Source: Carallia brachiata
Lineage: Eukaryota > Streptophyta > Magnoliopsida > Malpighiales > Rhizophoraceae
Direction: 5' to 3'
NCBI GenBank assembly: GCA_021464245.1
Contig: JADCRB010000037.1
Span: 8,093,316-8,157,315 of the forward strand
Length of the DNA: 64,000 nt
Shown: positions 12,421 to 22,475 of the stretch, piece after piece
How positions within the stretch are numbered: the first letter of the stretch is position 1
Layout of the letters: each line of letters starts with the position of its first letter
The notes under the pieces: model-generated
Told to the model about the DNA's origin: nothing
What the model saw: the letters and a program-made list of their open reading frames with translations, nothing else
Databases searched by the model: none
Translations under genes and position numbers: made by a program

Positions 12421-12752
12421 TTACCTTTTGCCATTATTAGCGTATTTGTTGTAATATTTTCATATAGATGATATCTTCATGAACACTACAATATTGTCAA
12501 TAAAAAGCTATACAATGAAATATGCCTTATCGGCGAAGAAATTATGCGGTAATTAACAGTGCTGAAGAAGTGAAAAAAGATCAAAACAAAAATGGAATCT
12601 CAATAGAGGATCAAACTTGCGCATTTTTGTACAAGAGGAAATCTCATATAGACTACATACCAAACTGTTCCTTAAATTACTAGGGAGTCCCTCTCTTTCT
12701 TTCCGACAAAAATTGGGAGTTTCTCAGTTTCAAGCGTGTACTCGACTCTAAT

Positions 12753-12953
12753 CTAGTGAGCTAATTGGGCATCAACATATTTCCGGTGAGGAGAAAAGAT
12801 GGAAGCAAAAGATTGGGCCAGACCCAGAACAATTGTCAACTTAACTTGACCCCTCTTGGGAATCAAGCGGCCAGACAACCTCTGTGAGTGATGGCCACCA
12901 TTGATCATATCACCCCTTGTCCTAGTCGCTGCTGCTGCTGCTGCTGCTGCCAT
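12753..12953 (-). CDS. Small conserved plant protein, copy B (66 aa, MITE-derived start)
   Basis: This copy retains the family body: TRTRGDMINGG, SQRLSGRLIPKRG and IVLGLAQSFASIFS, with the QLAH end. The original start codon lies 671 bp upstream, on the far side of a MITE. From that ATG the frame runs into the element and stops after 18 codons. The downstream open frame uses an ATG formed at the MITE end (its terminal CATAG, read on this strand as CTATG) and runs through an expanded Ala-coding GCA repeat. It therefore has a polyalanine N-terminus instead of the copy A start. Its own promoter is separated from it by the MITE, so expression is doubtful. The frame is otherwise uninterrupted. Confidence 0.6.
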   Translation of the reverse strand: MAAAAAAAATRTRGDMINGGHHSQRLSGRLIPKRGQVKLTIVLGLAQSFASIFSPHRKYVDAQLAH

Positions 12954-13621
12954 AGTTTTAAAAACCGGACCGGTTATTGAACCGGTAAGAAGACTGGGTT
13001 AGTGGTTTAGCGGTCCAACCGGAAAACCGGCGGTTGAACCGGCGGGTCAATTCTGATTTGATAAAATAATAATTAATACTTATAATTTTTCTTTTTTTAT
13101 AACAAACAATGAGTATAATCATAAAAAATAGAATATGAGTCTACTAAAATTTAAAATAAAAATAAAATACAAAATATTTATGATAATTTTCTAATTAAAT
13201 AAATTAATAAAGTATAAATATCAAAAATAAAATATTATAGAACTATTAATCGAATATTCATATCAAAAATAAATATTATAGAGTCAATATATAATTCAAA
13301 AATATTACATTTTTCATTAATATAAATAAGTATTATTTATTCTCATTTTTAATCCAAAAAAATAAATAAAGACGTCGTTTTGATCAAGATGACATGGTTG
13401 CCGGTTCACCGGTCCGACCGGCCGGTTCACCGGTTTTGGAGTTACTGGTTTTCCGGTCCGACCGACCGGTTCACCGGTTTTCCGGTCCGACCGGCCGGTT
13501 CACCGGTTTTCGGGCGGTTCATTTCCTGTTCCGGTTTTATCAGTGAACCGGACCGGTCCGACCTCCGGTTCACCGGTTTTACGGTCCGACCGGCCGGTCC
13601 GGTCCGGTTTTTAAAACTATG
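12951..13621. mobile_element. MITE (hAT-like) with CCGGTT-rich subterminal repeats, 671 bp
   Basis: Near-perfect terminal inverted repeats begin CATAGTTTTAAAAACCGGAC on both ends. The flanks are an 8-bp direct duplication GCTGCTGC (12943-12950 and 13622-13629), although the target is itself a GCT repeat. The right part (about 13395-13610) is a dense array of accggttcaccggtttt and ggtccgaccgg units. The centre is AT-rich and non-coding. An 8-bp target duplication fits the hAT superfamily. The insertion lies inside the first codons of small-gene copy B. Confidence 0.8.
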
Positions 13622-13629
13622 GCTGCTGC

Positions 13630-14160
13630 TGATGCCATATCCGATCCCTTCTCTTCTAATTCCCTTTCTGTTCTGTTGTTTGAAACTCTTCGGAGATTGA
13701 AATATGTTGCACCAGAAAAAAAAGAGAAGCTGGGAATGGTGGAGTTGGCAGGAGCAGTGGTGGGAATGGTTGTGCTTGGATGTTGTTGCTGCTGCTGTTG
13801 GTGTTGATTGTTTGGTGGGCATCTCATAAGTTTGATGTATGGATTATATAGAGATGGCAATCATCAAAATACCCCTCATTTTAGTGCTTTATTGCCTATT
13901 TCGCCCTTGCATTACAGTTTAAAGACCTTTTTTTTATTTAAGTGAGGATAAGGAAGATGATAAAAGTTTTTTAGCATGTGGCCAAAGGAACTTAAATCGA
14001 TTGAGTGAAGGATAATGCTACTTTTTCATGACAAGTTGCCGTATGGTTCACGTTGAGAATTCCGTTGTCTGGTGGTTATGGGAGTCATGATTTGGGCAGT
14101 AACCAGGGTGGCTCTGAGTCGCTGTCCCCCCATCTTGTCCAAGATAGTGCTAGGTTCATC
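13630..14160 (-). promoter_or_regulatory. Promoter and leader of small-gene copy B, displaced by MITE
   Basis: Inverse counterpart of the copy A promoter. A TATA box (TATATAA on the minus strand, 13844-13850) and leader are followed by the original ATG, then the MITE. The G-box of copies A and C is changed here: the + strand reads ttcacgttgag where the reverse complement of the intact site would read ttcacgtggag. Confidence 0.55.
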
Positions 14161-14170
14161 GCATTTCATT

Positions 14171-15513
14171 TCATTTTAAAACTTTTTAAAATGGAACAAT
14201 TATATATCTCATCTTTCGAAATGTAATTTAGTTGATAATTCAGTGCATTTTTATTCATATTAGCTTGTGGTCAAGTTTTTGCAACAACGCTTTAGTATGT
14301 TAGATATATTGTATTTTATGCGTCGTAGGTTTTAAACTCATTTATACTACAACCGAACATAAAAGATGTTAACTTGGATTTAACAGTATTCAAGTAATAG
14401 GTCCACCTTATAAAAGATAGTTAAATGAAGATATCAACAGTATAAACAGAAATCTCAATCTACGATTGTTATAACCACCAACATGCCTGCAGTTACTTTT
14501 TTTATTCTTAAAAAAACAAACGAAAAAAGTTTGAATATTCGACCTATGATTCTATAAATACTCTTAAATATAAAAATATTTTATAATGTAAATTTTTATG
14601 AAGCATAACTCGAGCTGCTAGTTAAAACGATGATTTGATGTGTGTTCTATACTAGCGACTTAGATTCAATTTACCACCGTGCCACTCCCTCCTCATTTGA
14701 AGGATACATGGGTGTCCTCCCAAAGTTTGAGCTTGAAGGATTTGGTTGTTGAGTGCAAGAGATGAGTGTTAGCATTAAGAACTTGTCATCACACTAAAAT
14801 TTTAAAAATGTGTAACGTCACGAGATAAAAGAAAAATTAGTCCTAAGTATTTATGAATTTTTATAATCAAATTTTAACTCTTTTCATTTCTTCATTTCAA
14901 TCCTAAACTTTCAAGATCCACTACAACTAAGTCATTTCGTTGACAAAATTGGGTCTAACCATTTAGTTCTGTATGTTGACCTAATAGAAATAATCTCAAT
15001 TCTATTGAGGGAATAACTTAATTGCAATAGATTTTGAAAGTTTAAGATTTAAATGGAAAAACAAAACAAGTGACAATTAAATTGTAAAAATTTATAAAAG
15101 TTTAGGGCTAATATTTCTTTCATCCTGTAATGCCATAGGCTGAGATATTATGGTAAGAATTCGAAGGGAACCCTAACAATATTAGCCAACAATCTCCCCT
15201 TCAGCGTTATAAGAGTGACTTAGAATTCATAACCTCATTGTCATTCCAATTGTTAGGATCAAGCACTTGCCATCACACAAAAAATTTAAATTATTATTAA
15301 GATATAATTTTATTTCCTTAAACTTTCTTCGATACGCATTTATTGTTGAGAGACTGCACTTATTACAAGTATCATGAGTGAGATATTAAGCTCAAAGTCC
15401 AAAAGAAATGCTAACAATATTAACTAATATTGAGTTCCCAATTAAAAAATTATTATAGTTTGCATTAACAGAGTTTCGCATGAGTCTATCAGTGTTCAAG
15501 TGATAGATACTCC
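14171..15513. other. AT-rich intergenic DNA
   Basis: No gene recognised. Fragments such as catcacac(t/a)aaaa-ttttaaa recur (about 14786 and 15272), suggesting decayed repeats of unknown type. Confidence 0.5.
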
Positions 15514-16357
15514 TTATACAAAAGGTTGAATGAGAATATCAATGAGTTCAACTTTGTTTGTAGGTGCGACCACCAATATCCATGTATTGCAATATTTTTG
15601 TTTGTGCAATATAATATATATATATATATATCTCTCTCTCTCTTCATCACTGGAGTCTTTTGTATCCTGGGCAAGATTAATGGTTTTGCTAGTAGACTTC
15701 TTGGAGGAAGAAGGAGGACTTAATTCCTGAGACATTTCTTGCATGATTGCAAGATATTCTTCTCTGGTTTTAGCAGTGGAGAGTTTAAATTGCCAATGAG
15801 ACTTCTCAGTCAAAAAAGCAACATGTTCATTGTTCATTGCTGGCAACTGAGGATAGGAGGCCTCAGCATGTTGTTTTAAATGAGCAGTAAGCCATTTGTC
15901 AACTGCTGAGAGTTTAACATTGTAGGGAATGTCATACGAGGTATTTCCCAATTATCAATGTTTTTAAAATTTTCATAAGTCATTTCTTCTCGATTTACTA
16001 CTCTACGGATCTCAGAGGAGTCTGAGGTAGAAGAGTTTGAGAAAGAAGTGGATCTACAGAAATTTGGATCCATTCCTTTTTATTGGGGATTGGACTCCTA
16101 ATTCATTTTAATGCAGTGTTTAATGGTTTATAATTAATGACAAGGCAGGGAATACCACGTTCAATTTCTGAATTCTTATTAAAATAGAATGCAGCACATG
16201 ACCATGGTGATCTTGATTTTCTGATTAACTTCTTACTAAGTAAATCAGAAATTTCCTGTTTACAATGAGCAAGGAGTTCAGCATTCATCTGAACTGGTCT
16301 TGCTTTCGTAAGAATTTGACGTTCATCAAAACTCTTTTCATATGGTAAATCAACCAT
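15514..16357 (-). mobile_element. Endogenous pararetrovirus (Caulimoviridae) relic, rearranged
   Basis: Two open segments on the minus strand resemble plant pararetrovirus polyprotein. The first (16357-16103) is the start of a reverse transcriptase domain, with an LLSKKLIRKS-SPWSCAAF stretch and LVINYKPLN, and ends before the catalytic YxDD motif. The second (16073-15570, with one frame change near 15950) begins MDPNFCRSTSF and reads through a DKWLTAHLKQHAEASYPQLP segment and a Ser/Lys-rich tail. It looks like a viral structural or movement region and not RT. In an intact genome these would not be adjacent in this order, so a deletion or rearrangement lies between them. TA microsatellites at 15608-15632 and 16402-16428 flank the relic. 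It cannot encode a functional product. Confidence 0.65.
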
Positions 16358-16403
16358 ATGTTGTTTACGTTCTCAAAATGCTGTAGGCAAATCAAAACAT
16401 AAC

Positions 16404-16434
<31 letters not shown>

Positions 16435-17299
16435 CATAACACTTTGAATAAAATAAAAAAGACTTTTATGAATATCTATTCTATGATTATAATTTTTTTA
16501 TATTGTATGGAATATTATTTATACAATATAAAATATTTTATATGTAATATAATAATTTTTTTAATGGAAATGAATTTATAAAATTTGTATAAAACATTCT
16601 CCTAATATTATATCGGATTTTCTTTTACAAAAATTAGATAATAAATATCAAGTCATAGTCTTACCTTGTGGAAAAAAATTAAATTTCTCTTCTCTTGTTG
16701 ATTTAACCACATCCCATCATCCCTTCCCCTCCCTCAAGAGAATACTGCTTGCTTGCCCTCTTCATTAGAGAGAACATTTTATTTTTTTAAATAACATTTG
16801 ATAGCTTCAAATATGTAATAATAAATAGTTATATAGTCTCATCCAACTATTTTGATAGTTTAATAAATTTTTTTTATTTTTTTAATTAATTTAATCATTT
16901 AACAGTTTATATTATTTTATAATTATTTTAAAACTATTTAAGTGAAGTCTCAAATTTTTTTCTTATTTTTTTTACCTAAAAAAACACTATAATATAATGT
17001 AAATTCGTATTTTGAAAGCATTAAGTGAACTTAATGGTAAACATGTAATAAATCTTGTATTTTTACTTGCTCGATACATTCAAAGGACACAATTTAGAGT
17101 ACAATTACAGTACCAGATAATTTTGCACCCAAGAATTGCACCCAATGTAACAGCTGTCTAAATTTTTACAATGAATCTTATATTTTTTGCAACAAATAAC
17201 AAAAATAAATGAAAGTATTTTTTAGTTGCAAAGAACAGGAGTGCCATTGCAAAACTTAGGTGGCCATTACATCAGACGTAATCTTTGGACACGAAATCA
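16358..17299. other. AT-rich intergenic DNA with (TA)n run
   Basis: A TA dinucleotide run occupies about 16402-16428. The rest is AT-rich without coding signal. Confidence 0.6.
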
Positions 17300-17800
17300 T
17301 CCGGTACTATAACATTTTCTTATAATTTATGGAGGTTTTCATGAATGCAAGTACTTGCAATTTGACAAAACAACTGGTTTGGCCCCACAAGATCGACTCT
17401 GCAATTTGCCCTTTACTCCTCCCCAGCAACAACAAACAAAAGAAAGTTCAGCTAAAAAAACAAAACAAAAGACGGTTGTTTGCTTGGACTAGGTGACAAC
17501 TTGTCATCTTGTGCTCAATTAGTTTGCCAAATTTTTGCAGACTTTAGACATGCGTGTGGAGGGGGGAGGTCAAAGTACATTGAAGCAAGACCCTTTTGGC
17601 CTTCAACATCCACCACGATACTGCACTTCCTTGTCACCCCCTTTCCCTACTAACATCGGCATGCATCAAATCACAGCATCTTAGCAATTTGATTAAGGTT
17701 CAATAGTTCAATTCAAAATATTTGTTCTAATTTAGCTTAATAATCTTATCAATGTTATGAATAGAAGGACTTTCTTAGGAACCTTCACAATATTGGTGCC
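17300..17800 (-). repeat. Inverted-repeat copy 2, partner of 5370-5900
   Basis: Reverse-complement copy of 5370-5900 with many small indels. The gggaggtcaaagtacattgaa block, the aagacggttgttt block and the cttgcaatttgacaaa block line up in reverse order with the first copy. Confidence 0.8.
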
Positions 17801-18460
17801 GAAAATTTTTTAATGCGATACAAGGCTTGATTTTAACACGACTCAACAACCAAATACTTCAAGCTCATACTTTGGTGAGCAAACCCATGTATCTTTCAGC
17901 TTAAAAGGAAATGACGAGGTGGTGAATTGAATTTGAGTTCTTAGCGTAAAACGCACATTTAATTATCATTTAAATTATCAAATCGAGTGATATTATATAA
18001 AATATTTTTATTATAAAATATTTTTATATTTAAGTATATTTATAGAATTATTTGTCTAATACTCGAATCTATTTTTCTTCGTTCATTTAACAATAAAAAA
18101 ATATTAATAAGTATATTAATTATAATATCTATAAATTAAAATTGTTATTTATATATTATGTCTTTATTTAACCATCTTTTATAGGGTGGATCAATATAAT
18201 TTGACTTAAATTAAATTCTTTTATATTAAATTATGATATTAATAAATTTAAAATTTATAATACATTAAACACAACATCTCAATATATTACATCGCTGTAA
18301 TAACTCAAATTTAAATTAATATAAAAAATATATTAAATTATCTTCTAAATAATCTCATCGAACAATGAGTTTTTGATCAAAAGATCTATTCCTGTTCCGC
18401 TTTAGAAAGTTGCGGAATGAATTGAAATGCATTAACCAAGCACTATCTTGGACAAGACGG
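17801..18460. other. AT-rich intergenic DNA
   Basis: No gene recognised; low-complexity AT tracts dominate up to the poly-G run. Confidence 0.5.
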
Positions 18461-18825
18461 CCGCCGGGGGGGGGGGGGGGGGGGTGACAGCGACTCAGAG
18501 CCCGCCTGGCACACTGCCCAAATCATGACTCCCATAACCACCACAAAAAACGGAATTCTCCACGTGAACCATATGGCAACGTGTCCAAAAAAGTAACATT
18601 ATCTTTCACTAAATCGATTCAGGTCCCTTTGGCCACATGCTAAGGACCTTTCGTCATCTTCCTTATCCTTACTTGAAAAAATAAAAAAAGTCTTTAAACT
18701 GCGATGACTATAATACCATTGCTTGTCCTCCATTATTGGGAACCATTTTGTCCTAGTGCAAGGGCAAAACAGGCAATAAAGCACTAAAATGAGGGGCATT
18801 TTGATGATTGCAATCTCTATATAAT
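18440..18825 (+). promoter_or_regulatory. Promoter of small-gene copy C with 19-G run
   Basis: Collinear with the copy A promoter. It keeps the G-box CACGTG (18561-18566) and the TATA box TATATAA (18818-18824). At its upstream edge a run of 19 consecutive G (18466-18484) replaces a tract of only five G in copy A and six in copy B. Confidence 0.6.
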
Positions 18826-19039
18826 CCATACATCCAACTAATGAGATTCCCACCAAACAACTAACACCAACAACAGCAGCATCAACATCCAATCACAACC
18901 ATTCCCACCACTACTCCTGCCAACTCCACCATTCCCAGCTATTTTATTATTATTTTTTTTTCCTGGTGCAACATATTTTAATCTCTGAAGAGTTTCAAAC
19001 AAGAGAAAAGAAAGGGAATTAGGAAAGAAGAGATCGGAT

Positions 19040-19238
19040 ATGGCATTAGCAGCAGGAGCGACTAGGACAAGGGGTGATATGATCAATGGTGGCTATCACT
19101 CGCAGAGGTTGTCTGGCCGCTTGATTCCGAAGAGGGGCCAAATTTAAGTTGACAATTGTTCTGGGCCTGGCCCAATCTTTTGCCTCCATCTTTTCTCCTC
19201 GCCGGAAATGGGCTGATCATGCCCAGTTAGCTCACTAG
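19040..19238 (+). pseudogene. Small conserved plant protein, copy C (frameshifted)
   Basis: Same start as copy A (MALAAGATRTRGDMINGG) and the same SQRLSGRLIPKRG block. One extra base in the gggccaaatttaagttg stretch shifts the frame and gives a stop after 36 codons. The IVLGLAQSFASIFS-coding stretch follows in the displaced frame and ends at a stop matching the family stop position. The promoter is well preserved, so this looks like a recent inactivation. Reading the extra T as a sequencing error would restore the family-length frame. Confidence 0.7.
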
Positions 19239-21680
19239 ATTAGAGTCAAGTACACGCTTGAAACTGAGAAACTCCCAAGTTTTGTCCGAGAGAAAGAGAT
19301 GGACTCCCTAGGAATTTAAGGAGCAGTTTGGCATGAACTACATGAGTTTCTTAGAGCTTCTCTTGTACAAAGTTGCCCAAGTTTGATTGTCAATTGAGAT
19401 TCATTTTTGTTTCGATCTCATTTCACTTTTCTAGCAGTATTATTAATTGCCGCATAATTTCTTCCTTTTTTCATTGTATAGCCTTTACTGACAATATTGT
19501 AGCGTCCATTGAAGATATCATTGTATGAAAATGTTACATCAAATATAGTTTAATAAAGAAACTAAACTTTGACACCGATACAGCTTTCAAGATAGATCCG
19601 GGATAAATAGGGTTGCTAGTCATTGAATTTGTGACTTAGCTCTAATTTTATACTACTCAAGCACCAAGTTTTCCTTGTTGTCTTGATGGCAATGCATCCA
19701 CGACCTTCAACAAAGGTCATGCGTTCGAGGAACGGTAGAAATAATAACAACGAAGCATTAAGTTTTCGTATCCCCAATGCCGGACACTTTATTTTTCAAT
19801 GACTTTCTTTTGCAATGTGTTCTTTTGATGTAATCTAATATCAATAAGTCTCTTTTCTTTTTGATGATTTTTGATAAAATATAATGATTTTTGACAAAAT
19901 CAGTTACCACGTAAACTTTTAGAAGGCCAAAAATTAGAACAATTTGGTTCCGCTAGTTCATGTCTTTTGCTTCAAAGCGAGCCTGTCCCTTGATTATTAC
20001 TAAAAAGAGTTTATGTTTCGATTAACTGAATTAAAATATTATAAATATTCCTGAACTAAAAATTTTAGTTATATAAAATTGAAAATTGTTCATAAACTAA
20101 AAATTTGGTTAGCTGAAATTCTGTTAAATGAAAATTTTAATTTAGTTTTGGTTAACTGTTTTGTTAACTAAATTTAATAACTAAAAATTTTAAAATTTTA
20201 ATATAAATGTAAAAATATATTTTTGGTATATTTTTTAAAAGAAAATTAAAATTATCATTATATATATGATATAAATAAGTGATTATTTAGGATATAATAA
20301 TATTTTCTTAATATTTATTTGTTAATAATCTTTGTATTAGTAATATTTTTTATTATTATAAGAACAAATAAAAAAAATGTATATAAAATAATATTTCGGT
20401 TTAGTTTGGTTAACTATAGTTTTTTAATATTAGAAACTAAAACTGAACTGAAAATTTTGATTTTTATTTGATTCGGGTAACCAATTAAAAAATCGATTTG
20501 GTTAATTAAAAATTTAATTTGATTTAGTTTGGTTTTCTTGGTTAATTAAATTTTCATTTTTTTAATTGAAATTTTTAATTTTTTTAACATCCCTAATTAT
20601 TACTCCATGTTGTAAAGCAGGGAAGTTTACACTTGTTTACTAATTATAATGGTTTGTCAAGCCTCCCTTTTTACCTTTTTTTTTTTTTTTTTTGTCGCTC
20701 GTAAAGGTTGGGTCTCCCACAAAGGGGAAGGAATATCTTAGCCATCGGTGAGAATTTCGCCCACATCAGATGACCAATCTTGTTCACCCCGAATGATCAT
20801 GTTGGGTGCATGGTGACCTTGTATAATCGTATCAAGTAAGCAACAGGGGCTTTGTCACAATACTAACTTATGGGTTAACAGGTTACATTTTGGCCAAGTA
20901 TCCTACGACCCTTTTTTTTTTTCGAACAATTAGAAAAACAAATAGGTCTAAAAACTAAAGAGAGACAGATCAAAATTCTTCTTGTTTTTTTTTTTTAACT
21001 TTTTTTTCCTGAAGATAAAATACCCGCAAACAAAAACAAAAGAGGAGTCTAATATGAAGGAATTGTCGATGTTGTTTTAAATCAAGATTTGCTTTAATAC
21101 TAAACTGACGTAGAACAGCTTATGAAATTAACATGTGACAACAAAAAAAAAAAGTACTAAAGAAACTATGAGAATATGCCCAAAAATATAAAAAATAACA
21201 AGAATCTACTCATAACACTTAGGAACCCATCTGCAAAACAAACGAAAATTATATTTATTTAAATTATCAATTATCATAAACAGTTTCAATAACAAAACTA
21301 ATATTAAAATTTATTTATAGGACTAGATCGACTAATTTAAATAAAAAAAATAAGTCTAATTTAGAAATTCAGAAATGTTACTCAACAATATAATATCTAA
21401 TCTAATAAATTTAAATTAACATCATAAATACAAGATATTAATAAATTCTTAAATAATAAAAATATTATTTCGTTATTCTCCTTTTATCATCTTAACAATT
21501 AAGAAAAAGACAGGTCAACGCAGTGACCTACTTGACGACAGAGAAAGGAAGCCTATAGGCTCTTGTATTTCGAAAGAGCGAAAGCCTGGCTATGGGGGCT
21601 TACTTGCTCTCTTGCAATTATTGTTCTGGATCCACCCAGCTCTGACAGGAAGCCAGTCTCTCTTAAATGATTCGTTTGCT
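19239..21680. other. Intergenic: copy C 3' flank, then AT-rich repeat DNA
   Basis: The first ~320 bp continue the homology with the 3' flank of copy A. From 20030 to 20600 the sequence is rich in wttaattr-type inverted motifs (ggttaattaa, ttaactgaa) typical of a decayed MITE. A segment around 20690-20850 has non-random composition but no assigned family. No gene was found. Confidence 0.5.
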
Positions 21681-22475
21681 TCACCTTTTACGCTGTCTTC
21701 TTCTGACCTTTACAAATTTCCCACCAGGCTTATCTTTATAGCCATCCCCCGGGAGAAGCTCCCCCCAGAATTAAGAAACAGGCTGCCGGAAGCCTGAAAG
21801 GGCTGTTCGGTAGCTACATTTGCTTGGCCTCCGAACTGAAAGGGATGCACTACTGATGGTACCCAACCAACGACAATACCAGATGGTAGAGGAGTAGCAG
21901 GTTGTTGGCCAAATAAAGAAACTGTAGGCGTGGATGCTTGAACTGTGTCCACATCCATGCTGTCCTCCATGCTCATTTGATCATTATTACCAGACGGTGA
22001 AGATCCTAATGGGAAGCCATGAGTTGAATTACCAAACGCCGGTTGTTTTTGAGTAGCAGCCGCAGGAGAACCGAAAGAGAGCGTGGAACCAGACAGGCCA
22101 CTGCTGGACGATCCGAACACTGTGGATGTGCTGCTGGTACTACTAGCATCGGAAGCAAAGGCTTATGCAAAGGCAAAGCTAGTGGAAGAGTTAAATGTTG
22201 AACCAAATGTAGGAGACTGATGAGATGTTATTGGCCAGCTAGCACCAAACACAGACGAAGTTGTGCTACTGTTAGAGCTAGAAGTAAATGGAGAGCTGCC
22301 GGATGATAAAGCTGTATTCCCTGACAACCCAAACGAAGGGGATGTAGATGATGAATCAAATTGCGAAGGCATCATGCTGTGAGATGACGTTCCCAGTCCC
22401 CAACTCAAATAATTGCTAGAATATGCACCCACCATTTTCATTGAATTTAGTCCTTTTCGCCACAAGATTTTCCCT
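21681..22475 (-). pseudogene. NUP1/Nup136-type nucleoporin C-terminal fragment
   Basis: The minus-strand translation is Ser/Phe-Gly rich with FG-type repeats (VFGASWP, PTFGSTF, TVFGSS-type, LSFGSP, SLFGQQP), then PFQFGGQ, PFQASGSLFLN and GGSFS. In a shifted frame it ends with KPGGKFVKVRRRQRKR and a stop at 21681. That end matches the basic, FG-linked C-terminus of the plant nuclear basket protein NUP1 (Nup136), which tethers the pore basket and acts in mRNA export. Two lesions are visible: an in-frame stop at about 22163 and a one-base frame break near 21745. Everything upstream of about 22470 is missing, so this is a broken gene fragment. No intron is evident within the remnant. Confidence 0.75.

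Larger units (their letters stand above)
10608..14170 (-). repeat. Right arm of inverted duplication (small-gene copy B), interrupted
   Basis: Inverse copy of 8890-10110 broken into pieces: 10608-10710 (innermost 3' flank), 12440-12950 (3' flank and coding region of copy B) and 13622-14170 (5' leader and promoter). The breaks are a LINE relic (about 10720-12430) and a MITE (12951-13621). Removing the two insertions restores collinearity with the left arm. Confidence 0.75.

Noticed and set aside
13380..13860. Open frames of 90-126 codons around the CCGGTT array
   Set aside because: They run through the MITE repeat array and the copy B leader; the sequence is tandem repeat and not a conserved protein.
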